A DNA stretch of 61,666 bases from Verrucomicrobiota bacterium (GTDB lineage Bacteria; Verrucomicrobiota; Verrucomicrobiia; Limisphaerales; UBA9464), in contig VHCG01000019.1 of the NCBI GenBank assembly GCA_016871805.1, positions 1-61,666 of the forward strand. The letters are read 5' to 3'. Both the position numbers and the translations under genes were made by a program. Shown piece after piece: positions 42,525-50,523 of this stretch. The notes below the pieces were generated by a model. The model saw nothing but the letters and a program-made list of their open reading frames with translations, was not told the DNA's origin and made no database searches. Positions within the stretch are counted from its first letter, which is position 1. Every line of letters begins with the position of its first letter.

Positions 42525-44129
42525 TCATCGGACCTTCGACTGGGCCAGGATCTCGATCCAACGGTCGATCTCGTCCCGGACCGTTGGCCCGTCCGCGGTG
42601 GGTGCGAAGCCGTTGGCCATGATGGCAAAGGCGAGCGGGGTGCCGACGGCATTGGTCAGGTAGCCGGCCAGGCTCCCGGTGTATCTCAATGTGCCGGTCT
42701 TTGCCCGGACGTTCCCAAGCGTGGGAGGGCGGGTGAAGCGCCGGGAAAGGGTTCCATCCATTCCGCCCACCGGAAACGACTGGTCCCAGGCCTCGCGACA
42801 CCGGTGCTCCGACATCCGGCGCAGCAGGTGGACGAGGGACCGTGGCGTGGCGAGGTTCCGACGTGAGAGACCGGATCCCTCCTCGATCAGGACGTCGTTC
42901 GGCACGAAGCCATTGTCCCGGAGGAACACACCCAGCGCCGCAACCGAGTGCTCGTCGGTCGTCGTCTCCGTGGGGGCGGCGTTCTCCGACCCGGCAGCGC
43001 CGGCGGTCAGCCAGAGCAGCTGGGCGGGAAGATTCCGGGAGGCCTTTACCATGTCCCGAACCATCTCGAGCGCGGGCGGTGAGGTCAGGGACACGAGCTC
43101 GGTCCAGCCGTTGGTCGATGGGTGGGCACGTCGACGGTCGTCGTTGTCGATGACGACCACCGATCCCGTCACCGGGATTCCGCGAATCCGAAGCGCTTCA
43201 CGAAGGAGGTCGCCGAACCAGCGTGCAGGGTCGGGCACCGGGGTGGATTCCGTCGTGGGATCCCCGCCGACGGGGATCGACCCGCGGAGGACCAGCCGGT
43301 CGTGTCCCGGCAGCCGATGGAGTTCCAGCCGCCGAGGATCCCCGGTCGGACCGGTCACAAGCTGGTTCTCGAGCCGGAATCCTGCGGACACCGGGTCCAT
43401 TCGGATCGCCACCGGCGATCCGGCACCTGGGCCCGGGAGGAAACGCAGCTGGACGCAGTTGTCCTCGGCGGACAGCGCAGAGACCGACGGTGCGAAGCTG
43501 GAGGCCGCATCATCCCAGTCCCATCCCCGACCCAGCGGCGTCGTCCGGAACCCGCCCTCGTCACAGATCAGGTCCCCTTCGATCCGGCGGATGCCTGCCG
43601 CTCCGAGCGCCTCCGCCACAGGGGCAAAGGCCTGTTCCCATCGCCCCTGGTTCCATCGCGCTGAACAGGTCGGATCCCCCGTTCCCTCGATCCAGAGCGG
43701 TCCCTTCAGGATGCCGTCCTTCGGGCGTCCGCCGCGGATCCGGATCGGGGTTCTGAAGGTGAATCCCGGCCCTAGGCGATCCAGGAACAGAGCCGCGGTG
43801 AACAGCTTCACCGTCGAGGCCGGGATGAACCGGGTTCCTGCGTTGGTGGCATACCAGGTCTCCCCGGTTTCGAGGGAGGTGACCTGGGCTCCCCAGAGGG
43901 CAGAGGGTGAGCCCGTGCCGGAAAGGGCCGTCTGCAACCGCGAGCGGAGCACCGGGAGCGTGGAGGCGGCCTCCGGAGCCCCGGACGCCGGGGCCTGGGC
44001 AAGGAGGATCGACGTCGCGGCGACGGTGGCCATCCCGAGTGCCAACCCCAAAAGCCTTTTGCCAAATGCGCCCGATGCCCCTAGACGGAGCGCCGCGTGA
44101 CGGAGCTTCCCTACCCAGATCGGCACCAT
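42525..44129 (-). CDS. dacB: PBP4-type D-alanyl-D-alanine carboxypeptidase/endopeptidase
   Basis: 534 residues if started at ATG 44129. Peptidase S13 motifs: SxxK at Ser105-Lys108 (PASTVKLFT), SxN as SRN in KASRNLPAQLLW, and KTG in VRAKTGTLRYTG. An N-terminal signal region (GKRLLGLALGMATVAATSIL) points to export. It trims or cleaves peptidoglycan peptides. The start is uncertain: ATG 44129 overlaps the divergent TPR gene by 33 bp; TTG 44051 or ATG 44033 would avoid this but shorten the signal peptide. Confidence 0.9.
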   Translation of the reverse strand: MVPIWVGKLRHAALRLGASGAFGKRLLGLALGMATVAATSILLAQAPASGAPEAASTLPVLRSRLQTALSGTGSPSALWGAQVTSLETGETWYATNAGTRFIPASTVKLFTAALFLDRLGPGFTFRTPIRIRGGRPKDGILKGPLWIEGTGDPTCSARWNQGRWEQAFAPVAEALGAAGIRRIEGDLICDEGGFRTTPLGRGWDWDDAASSFAPSVSALSAEDNCVQLRFLPGPGAGSPVAIRMDPVSAGFRLENQLVTGPTGDPRRLELHRLPGHDRLVLRGSIPVGGDPTTESTPVPDPARWFGDLLREALRIRGIPVTGSVVVIDNDDRRRAHPSTNGWTELVSLTSPPALEMVRDMVKASRNLPAQLLWLTAGAAGSENAAPTETTTDEHSVAALGVFLRDNGFVPNDVLIEEGSGLSRRNLATPRSLVHLLRRMSEHRCREAWDQSFPVGGMDGTLSRRFTRPPTLGNVRAKTGTLRYTGSLAGYLTNAVGTPLAFAIMANGFAPTADGPTVRDEIDRWIEILAQSKVR

Positions 44130-44594
44130 GCCTCCTCGGCCGAAGGCTGGCTTGAGTTGGGTGTGATCGGGGAGGCGGTGCGGGAGCTTGAGGGGATCTC
44201 CAAGGCCCATCAGGCGCATCCCGACGTCCTGGAGATCCTGTGGCGCGTGCTCGCCCACCAGAAACGATGGGACAACGCGGTCGACATCGCCGGTGAACTG
44301 ATCCGGATCGCCCCCGACCGGGTGAATGGCTGGGTGAATCGGAGCTACAGCCTCCATGAGCTGGGTCGGACCCGAGAGGCCCTCGACGGCCTGAAGGCGA
44401 TCATCGCCCGGTTTCCCAAGGACTCGATCATCCCCTACAACCTCGCCTGCTACGCCTGTCAGCTCGGGGACGAGATCGGCGCGCAGAACTGGATCCTCAT
44501 GGCCGCCCGGCTCCGTCCCAAGGAGGAGATCCGTTCGATGGGACTGGAGGATCCCGACCTCAAGCCGCTCCAGCGCTTCCTGAAGGATCTCTGA
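44097..44594 (+). CDS. TPR-like protein
   Basis: 165 residues from GTG 44097. Helical repeats of TPR type: LELGVIGEAVRELEGISKAH, DVLEILWRVLAHQKRWDNAV, NGWVNRSYSLHELGRTREAL, IIPYNLACYACQLGDEIGAQ. No signal peptide, so probably cytoplasmic. The end (MGLEDPDLKPLQRFLKDL) is like that of bacterial TPR proteins with a WHEDPEL-type C-terminus. Function unknown; divergent from dacB and overlapping its possible start. Confidence 0.85.
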   Translation: MTELPYPDRHHASSAEGWLELGVIGEAVRELEGISKAHQAHPDVLEILWRVLAHQKRWDNAVDIAGELIRIAPDRVNGWVNRSYSLHELGRTREALDGLKAIIARFPKDSIIPYNLACYACQLGDEIGAQNWILMAARLRPKEEIRSMGLEDPDLKPLQRFLKDL

Positions 44595-44676
44595 GGCGGG
44601 GTGCGGATCGGTCCACACGTCGCCGGCGGCATGTCCGATCCAAACGCGCCCGGCAGGACCCATGCACCCGTGGCCC

Positions 44677-45081
44677 TCAGGCCTTGCTGGTGATCCGGGT
44701 CCAGTCGAAATCCATCTTCTCCGCATAGTTCCGGAACGCCTTCTCGTGGAGGATCAGGGCCGCACGGACGACGCTCGAGTCGTCTGCCCGCCCGAGGGTA
44801 CTGATGGAGTCCGGGATGATGTCGGTCTTGCGATGGGCATAGGTCAGCGCGAAGACGGCCGAGCTCAGGGCGTGGTAGGGGAGCTCCTTGTAGGCTCCCT
44901 CGGCGACATCCTCGACGACGTCGGCCAGAAACTCCAGCTGGTCGACAAGATGCGGGAAGGCGGGTGCCTGGATCTGGGCGAACTCGACCTTCCAGATCGG
45001 CAGATTGCGGAGCACCTTGTCGAGCATCGACGGGGTGACCTGGGCGGAACCGTGCATCACGTAGTTGGCAATTTCGGACAT
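44677..45081 (-). CDS. YkvA/DUF1232-like protein
   Basis: 134 residues. The central part, SSAVFALTYAHRKTDIIPDS followed by ISTLGRADDSSVVRAAL, resembles the DUF1232/YkvA pattern (a helix, then D-x-I-P-D, then G-x-x-D-D). In that family the segment is usually membrane-inserted; here it is only moderately hydrophobic. No function is known. Single gene, convergent with the TPR gene. Confidence 0.65.
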   Translation of the reverse strand: MSEIANYVMHGSAQVTPSMLDKVLRNLPIWKVEFAQIQAPAFPHLVDQLEFLADVVEDVAEGAYKELPYHALSSAVFALTYAHRKTDIIPDSISTLGRADDSSVVRAALILHEKAFRNYAEKMDFDWTRITSKA

Positions 45082-45163
45082 GGCGCGCCGACATTAGGCG
45101 GACCCGGAGGCCCGGGCAACGGGCAGGTTTGATCCGGTGCCGGGATCATGGTTCGATCCCGGG

Positions 45164-45490
45164 ATGATCCCAACCGAGCCCTCCCGCGTGGTCCTGGTGA
45201 CCGCGCCCGATGCCGAGACCGCCCGTCGCCTCGGACTCCAGGTGCTCGAGGCCCGACTCGTGGCCTGCGTCAATCTCGTCCCCGGCATCGAGTCCCATTA
45301 CTGGTGGCAGGGACGTCTGGAGTCGGCACAGGAGGTCCTGATGGTGATGAAGACCACGGTGGATCGGATCCCGACGCTTCAGGAGGCGGTGCTCGCCTCG
45401 CACCCCTACGACACCGCGGCATTCGTCGTGTTGCCGATCGAGTCGGGCAGCCAGCGGTATCTGGAATGGATCCGGGCCTCCGTTGCCTGA
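45164..45490 (+). CDS. cutA: divalent-cation tolerance protein CutA
   Basis: 108 residues from ATG 45164. Characteristic blocks: RVVLVTAPDAETARRLGLQV, LVACVNLVPGIESHYWWQG, EVLMVMKTT and HPYDTAAFVVLPIESGSQRY. A small trimeric ferredoxin-like protein linked to copper and divalent cation tolerance; its biochemical role is unsettled. Confidence 0.94.
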   Translation: MIPTEPSRVVLVTAPDAETARRLGLQVLEARLVACVNLVPGIESHYWWQGRLESAQEVLMVMKTTVDRIPTLQEAVLASHPYDTAAFVVLPIESGSQRYLEWIRASVA

Positions 45491-45520
45491 CCTGTTGCGC
45501 CCCCGGTCCCAAGTGTGTGC

Positions 45521-46429
45521 CTAGCGGCGCCCGATCCGGCGTCCTGCCTGGTGCAGGAGTTCCCGCTCGGCATCGGTCAACGGCTGCTTGGCGTTCATCT
45601 TGTCGAGGATCCGATCGACCTCCCGCGACATGTCCTGCTCCGCGGGTGTGCCGGCCTTCGTCGGACGGGACACGGGTCGTCCAGGCTCCATCTCGAGGGA
45701 CGCCCAGCGGTCGGCGGGGCGACGTGGTCGGGTCTGCGGTCGCGCGAACCGTTCCCGAAGCGATTGAAGGAGCACGGTCCCGGGAAGCGGCTGGAATTCG
45801 TGATGCCAACCCATGCGGTACCACAGCATGCCGGCCAGCATCCCGCCGAGGTGGGCTGCGTGGGCCACACCGTACTCGCGGGGGGTGGGCACCAGCGTGA
45901 AGAACGCCGAGATGGCGAGACTGGCCCACAGCACCCAGATCGCCCGGACCGGGATCACAAAGTAGAGCCGGATCTCCGCATCCCGTTCACAGAGCGCGAA
46001 CACCGACAGCAGTCCGAACACCCCCGCGGAGGCCCCCACCGACGCCGCCCCGAAGTGCTGGGGAAAGAACACCATCAGCGCCCCCTGCAGCAGCCCGCCC
46101 ACGGCACCGCACCCGAACAGGGCCACGAGGAAGCGACGGACGCCCATCAACCCCTCGCAGAAATGGCCCAGCCACCAGAAGACGATGAGGTTGAAGACCA
46201 GATGGAAGAAGTCCGCATGCAGCAGCTGGAAGGTGAACAGCTGCCAGACCCATCCATCCAGGACGCCCCGACGGGTCAGGGCCAGCCACCCCTCGACCGG
46301 GGTGTGCAGATAGACGTCGTTGATGCACTGGAGCGCGAAGACGATGAGGAACCCAATGGTCAGCCACAGTGTCGCCGACCGCTGGCCGAATCCGCCGAAG
46401 GCACCCGTGGAGTCCCGCTCGCTGAACAC
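45521..46429 (-). CDS. rhomboid-family intramembrane serine protease
   Basis: 302 residues from GTG 46429. Six membrane helices with the rhomboid residues: HADFFHLVFN (Asn80), the nucleophile Ser134 in VGASAGVFG, and His193 in HAAHLGGML. A soluble C-terminal region of about 90 residues ends in a helical REVDRILDKMNAKQPLTDAE motif that is common in bacterial rhomboids. It cleaves membrane protein substrates in the inner membrane; substrate unknown. Confidence 0.93.
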   Translation of the reverse strand: MFSERDSTGAFGGFGQRSATLWLTIGFLIVFALQCINDVYLHTPVEGWLALTRRGVLDGWVWQLFTFQLLHADFFHLVFNLIVFWWLGHFCEGLMGVRRFLVALFGCGAVGGLLQGALMVFFPQHFGAASVGASAGVFGLLSVFALCERDAEIRLYFVIPVRAIWVLWASLAISAFFTLVPTPREYGVAHAAHLGGMLAGMLWYRMGWHHEFQPLPGTVLLQSLRERFARPQTRPRRPADRWASLEMEPGRPVSRPTKAGTPAEQDMSREVDRILDKMNAKQPLTDAERELLHQAGRRIGRR

Positions 46430-46492
46430 GCCTTCAGGCTAGGATCGGTGGAAACCTACTTCAACGTCGAAGGCCCAGAGGTTCCGGGGTGG

Positions 46493-46575
46493 GTGGGTGA
46501 TGCAGTGGAGTGGGTCCGTACCTTGAGTGGGTGGGTGATGCAGTGCCCTGCATCACTGGGTGCACCGGGTGCACC
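46493..46575. repeat. intergenic repeat region with a perfect hairpin and direct repeats
   Basis: The 15-mer gtgggtgatgcagtg occurs at 46493-46507 and again at 46531-46545. The second copy begins a perfect hairpin, gtgatgcag (46535-46543) and ctgcatcac (46548-46556) with a tgcc loop. Right after it are tandem 9-mers gggtgcacc at 46558-46566 and 46567-46575. The same hairpin recurs at 49804-49825. The whole 275-bp gap between the rhomboid gene and rsmA (46430-46704) contains no gene. Confidence 0.85.
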
Positions 46576-46704
46576 CACTAGAGGCATAACCTGTTGTGAC
46601 CCCGTTGAAGATGGACGGGGCTTGGGATGCGTCAGACCAACCCGGCCAGCCCTAAGGTCCTCCTGACCCTCACGGAGAAGATGGGGGCCCAGCGGAGTGG
46701 GTCC

Positions 46705-47583
46705 CTATCTCGAATGGGTGCTACCGCACCCAGTGCCGTTGAGCACAATGGCACCCACCGGTCCCGCGAGACCCAGGGTCAGTCGGACCCAACCGTCCAC
46801 GTCCACGGTCTCGGCCCGCGCCATCTCCAGGATCCCGGCCGCTGCGAGGGCCGGGGTCAGCTGGTCCTCCGTCCAGCGGTTCCGGAGCAGCTTCCGCAGC
46901 ATCTTGCGCCGTTGGCCGAAGGCGGTCTTCACGATCTGCGAATACAACGGAATCAACGCCGGCGGCAGCAGCGGTTCCGGACGGCGCACTAGGGTGATGC
47001 AGGCCGATTCGACGTCCGGGGCCGGGAAGAAACAGTTCTTGGGCACCTTGAAGGACCCAGCCGACTGGAACTGGAGCCCGACCAGCACGGTGAGGAGTCC
47101 GTAGGCGTCGGTGTCGGGAGCCGCCGCGAGCCGCTGCACCACCTCCCACTGGAGCGTGGCCACCATTCGACGCGGCGGTCGTTCCGCCAGGGCCAGCTCC
47201 ACCAGGATCGGCGAGCCCACCGAATACGGGAGGTTTGCCACCAGCTTCCAGTCGTCCCAGTCCAAGGGCGTCTCCTGGAGCCACTCAAGCGCGTCGCGAT
47301 GCAGCAGCGTGAGCAACTCCTTCCCTTGAAATCGCTCCCCGAGGATGGGAATCAGCCGCTCATCCTTCTCGACGGCCGTCACCGGAAGTCCGGTGGCCAC
47401 GAGCAATTCGGTGAGCGGCCCCAGTCCGGGACCGATCTCCAGGATCCGGTCCCCAGTGCCGAGATCCGCCGCCGCGACGATCCGCCGCAGCTGGTTGCCA
47501 TCGTGGAGGAAGTTCTGCCCGAGCGACTTGGTCAGCTGCAGACCCCGCGCATCGATCCATCGGCGCATCTCCGAGAGGGTCAT
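46705..47583 (-). CDS. rsmA: 16S rRNA dimethyladenosine transferase RsmA (KsgA)
   Basis: 292 residues from ATG 47583, which overlaps the aminotransferase stop as ATGA; longer frames upstream are antisense noise. Motifs: LTKSLGQNFLHDGNQLRRIV, the SAM loop EIGPGLGPLTELL, and NLPYSVGSPI. It dimethylates the two adenines of the 16S rRNA 3' hairpin. The last codons run into a small inverted repeat (gggtgc/gcaccc, 46716-46731) that is part of the repeat-rich zone downstream. Confidence 0.96.
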   Translation of the reverse strand: MTLSEMRRWIDARGLQLTKSLGQNFLHDGNQLRRIVAAADLGTGDRILEIGPGLGPLTELLVATGLPVTAVEKDERLIPILGERFQGKELLTLLHRDALEWLQETPLDWDDWKLVANLPYSVGSPILVELALAERPPRRMVATLQWEVVQRLAAAPDTDAYGLLTVLVGLQFQSAGSFKVPKNCFFPAPDVESACITLVRRPEPLLPPALIPLYSQIVKTAFGQRRKMLRKLLRNRWTEDQLTPALAAAGILEMARAETVDVDGWVRLTLGLAGPVGAIVLNGTGCGSTHSR

Positions 47584-48962
47584 GGGCGGCGTGCCTTCCG
47601 TGTTCGGGTGCGAGGGTGGGCAATCTCTTCGAGGACGGTTCCGATCGTGTCGACCGTTCCCAGGAGTTCCCCCCTTGGGATAGTGAGTGGTGGGGTCAGG
47701 CTCAGCAGCTCGCCGTGTTCGCCCTCGGGAAGGACCAAGAACCCTTCGTGGAGCAGCCGCTTCATGGCCTCTATGGATTCCTTCCCGGCCGGTCGGCCTG
47801 CACGTCTCAGCTCGATGCCGGCCATCAGTCCCAGGCCTCGGACCCGGAGTTCGAGGTCGCCGAACCGGGAGGGAAGCCGACGGAGGGCGTCGATCAGCAC
47901 CGTTCCCAGGCGGGCGCTCCGCTCCGGGAGTCCTCGTCGCTCGAGTTCCTTCAGCTGGGCGAGGGCCATGGCGCAGCCCACGGGATGGCCGAGGAAGGTG
48001 CTGGTGTGGATCGCCTCGCCGCGGCTCGGGGGCCACTGGTCCATCACATCGGACCGACCCACACAGGCCGACAGCGGGAATCCGCCGGTGAGGGCCTTGC
48101 CCAGACAGATCAGATCCGGCACGACCCTGGAGTGTTCCGTCGCGAACCAGCGGCCGGTCCGGCCGAACCCGGTGTAGATCTCGTCAAGGATCAGCAACGC
48201 CCCGTATTCGGTGGCCATCTCACGGAGCAGGGGCAGGAACGCCGGATGGGGGATTCGGATTCCTCCCCGCGCCTGGACCGGTTCGACCAGGATCGCTCCG
48301 ATGGTTCCCTTGCGAAGGTGTCGCCGAAGGTCCGTCTTCAGACGCGACAGGGGCTGGCAGGTGGCGACAGGACAGGAGCAGTCAAAGGTCCCGCACGGAG
48401 GCCAGGACAGAAAGGTCCCGAATTCCTTGAGCTGGTTCCGGAACGGTTCCCGGAAAAGAGGCCGGGCCGTGGCGTTCAGCGCCCCGTAGCCGAGTCCATG
48501 GTACCCTCCGTCGAAGGCGAGGATTCCCGGCCGGCCAGTGGCGAGCCGTGCCGTTTTCAGCGCGATCTCGACGGACTCGAAGCCGGAGGTGCCGAAGACG
48601 GTCTTGCCGTGGAGCCGTTGGCGGGATGGCCGCTCTGCCGTCCACCGCTCAAATGTCCAGCGGCTCAGTTCCCGGGCCAGTTCCCCCTTCAGGGCGTGGG
48701 GGTGGACATCCCCCATGGCGTGCAGGAGGTGACCCATCTGACGTTGCCCTGCGCGAACCACAGACGGATTGGCGTGGCCCGCCGCGGCGACGCCGAAGGC
48801 CGCGGTCAGGTCGAGATAGCGCCGGCCCGCCGTGTCCCAGACATGGCATCCCTTCGCCCGATCCCAGACGATCGGCCACGAGCCGTCGGGATCGACGAAT
48901 GTCACGTTGCGCGACTCGTATCGGCGCAGCTGCGCGAGCGTGATGGCGTGGGTTTGGGACAT
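47580..48962 (-). CDS. class III pyridoxal-phosphate aminotransferase
   Basis: 460 residues. PLP-binding features: the aspartate of ILDEIYTGFGRTG (Asp260) and the Schiff-base lysine in LICLGKALTGGFPL (Lys289); FGTSGFESVEIALKTAR and AFDGGYHG are also typical. The substrate (omega-amino acid, acetylornithine, polyamine or other) cannot be told. Unusual is a four-Cys insert, CGTFDCSCPVATC (Cys190, 195, 197, 202). Sits 11 bp after queE and overlaps rsmA, so the three form one operon. Confidence 0.9.
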   Translation of the reverse strand: MSQTHAITLAQLRRYESRNVTFVDPDGSWPIVWDRAKGCHVWDTAGRRYLDLTAAFGVAAAGHANPSVVRAGQRQMGHLLHAMGDVHPHALKGELARELSRWTFERWTAERPSRQRLHGKTVFGTSGFESVEIALKTARLATGRPGILAFDGGYHGLGYGALNATARPLFREPFRNQLKEFGTFLSWPPCGTFDCSCPVATCQPLSRLKTDLRRHLRKGTIGAILVEPVQARGGIRIPHPAFLPLLREMATEYGALLILDEIYTGFGRTGRWFATEHSRVVPDLICLGKALTGGFPLSACVGRSDVMDQWPPSRGEAIHTSTFLGHPVGCAMALAQLKELERRGLPERSARLGTVLIDALRRLPSRFGDLELRVRGLGLMAGIELRRAGRPAGKESIEAMKRLLHEGFLVLPEGEHGELLSLTPPLTIPRGELLGTVDTIGTVLEEIAHPRTRTRKARRP

Positions 48963-48973
48963 CGGGTTCAGAC

Positions 48974-49711
48974 TCAGACGCCCCTCTGGTCCGGGGGCCA
49001 GATGAACTTGTGCATCTGGAGCTGGAACCGCACGGGAAGTCGGTCTGTGATGATCGCCTCGACCAGTTCGGCGCGGGTCAGCGGCGTATGGCCCTCAGGG
49101 ACGGTCTTGAGGGACGTGTCCCGTTGGTGCGCAGCGAGGGGAGCCGCCCAGGAGAGGAGCAGCGGGCACCGTTCGACGAGGCGGTGCTCGGTGAGGGTGG
49201 ACTTCGTCCAGAGGTAGTCCTCGCGGGTGGCGATCACGAACTTCACCTCATCGGTCGGACGCAGCAGCGGGAGGTTTTCCCAGCGGATCCGTCCCGACTC
49301 GCCGCTGCTGGGAGTCTTGAGATCCATGATCCGTCTCACCCGGGGATCGAGGATTCCGATGTCCGGGTTTCCGCTGGTCTCGACCAGCACCGTGAAGCCG
49401 GCATCACACAGTTCGCGCATCAGCACTGGCGCGGCAGCCTGGAGCAGGGGTTCCCCGCCGGTGAATTCCACCAGAGGCACACGGAGGCCGTCGACGCGGG
49501 CATCGGCGTACGAGGCCGCCAGGCGATGAATCTCCGCCCGGACCTCGTCGACGGGCCGTCGGGATCCCTCGGTGAAGGCGTAGGCGGTATCGCAGTACGA
49601 GCACCGGAGGTTGCACCCGGTCAGCCGCACGAAAATGCAGGGCAACCCTGCAAAGGTGCTTTCCCCCTGCAGGCTCAGATAGACCTCGTTGACGACCAGG
49701 CTTCCGCTCAC
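48974..49711 (-). CDS. queE: 7-carboxy-7-deazaguanine synthase QueE (radical SAM)
   Basis: 245 residues from GTG 49711. Radical-SAM cluster CNLRCSYCDT preceded by FVRLTG, then EFTGGEPLLQ and LVETSGN. N-terminal VNEVYLSLQGEST is typical of QueE. It converts carboxytetrahydropterin to 7-carboxy-7-deazaguanine in queuosine biosynthesis. No other que genes are in the window. Confidence 0.94.
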   Translation of the reverse strand: MSGSLVVNEVYLSLQGESTFAGLPCIFVRLTGCNLRCSYCDTAYAFTEGSRRPVDEVRAEIHRLAASYADARVDGLRVPLVEFTGGEPLLQAAAPVLMRELCDAGFTVLVETSGNPDIGILDPRVRRIMDLKTPSSGESGRIRWENLPLLRPTDEVKFVIATREDYLWTKSTLTEHRLVERCPLLLSWAAPLAAHQRDTSLKTVPEGHTPLTRAELVEAIITDRLPVRFQLQMHKFIWPPDQRGV

Positions 49712-49799
49712 GCCTGCCGACTATCGGGGCGTGGAGGCGGGGTGAGAAGTTGAGAGTTGGAGGGAGTCGCGGGCGTCGCAGGGCCGGAGGCCTGTGCTG

Positions 49800-49830
49800 G
49801 TGGGTGATGCAGTGCCCTGCATCACTGGGC
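49800..49830. repeat. second copy of the intergenic hairpin repeat
   Basis: gtgggtgatgcagtg (49800-49814) followed by the same inverted repeat as at 46535-46556 (arms 49804-49812 and 49817-49825, loop tgcc) and then tggg. It lies in the 208-bp divergent gap between queE and the oxidase-like gene. Confidence 0.85.
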
Positions 49831-49919
49831 GCGACAGAGTCCAGCCAGGGTGATTCCGTTGGCGTTCCCGTACCGCCGGGTTTGCGTCCCATCCGGGGTG
49901 GACCCAGTGTCGGGGACGC

Positions 49920-50495
49920 ATGATTCGCCGCTGGGACACGGAATCGCTACCGGATCTGTTGGAACACATCTGGATGGAACTGGCGCGGATCGATGGTGAC
50001 CGGGATCACCCCTGGCGCCTGCCGGTCCTGGCCACCTCGGGTAGCCATGGCCCCAACGCCCGGACCGTGGTCCTAAGGGGGGTGACACGGCCCGGCCATG
50101 AGCTGATGGCCTTTTCGGACCGGCGTGCCCTGAAGGTGTCCGAGCTGGGGCACCGCCATTCGGCGGTCTGGGTCTTCTACGATCCGAGGGAGCGGGTCCA
50201 GCTGCGTGCCTTCACGGAGGTCCGGGTCCATGTCGAGGACACCGTGGTGGACACGTATTGGCATCGGTTGCCGGAGGCGAACCGGTCGAACTACCTGTCG
50301 GAGAAGGCACCGGGTGAGGGACTGGAGGCCCCGGGAGCCGGACGGGTCCTCTCCCCGGGCAGCGCCCATCAGTTCGCCGTCCTGATCGGACGCATCCAAC
50401 GTCTTGACTGGCTGTGGCTCCGGGAGGGAGGCCACCGCCGCGCGGGATTCCAACGGGAGGGTGCCGGCTGGAGCGGCTCCTGGCTGGAGCCGTGA
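49920..50495 (+). CDS. pyridoxamine 5'-phosphate oxidase-like flavoprotein
   Basis: 191 residues. The split-barrel FMN-binding fold is suggested by WRLPVLATSG, PNARTVVLRGV, LMAFSDRRALKVSEL, SAVWVFYDPRERVQLRAFTE, and a C-terminal RLDWLWLREGGHRRAGFQRE. It may oxidise pyridoxine or pyridoxamine phosphate, or be a general FMN-dependent oxidoreductase of the same fold. It converges with the DegT aminotransferase, their stops 28 bp apart. Confidence 0.85.
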   Translation: MIRRWDTESLPDLLEHIWMELARIDGDRDHPWRLPVLATSGSHGPNARTVVLRGVTRPGHELMAFSDRRALKVSELGHRHSAVWVFYDPRERVQLRAFTEVRVHVEDTVVDTYWHRLPEANRSNYLSEKAPGEGLEAPGAGRVLSPGSAHQFAVLIGRIQRLDWLWLREGGHRRAGFQREGAGWSGSWLEP

Positions 50496-50523
50496 GAGAA
50501 CGTCGCGGAGGGAGAAGGGACCT

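Noticed and set aside
47616..49217. 533-residue plus-strand frame
   Set aside because: Antisense of the aminotransferase and queE genes, both of which have catalytic motifs.
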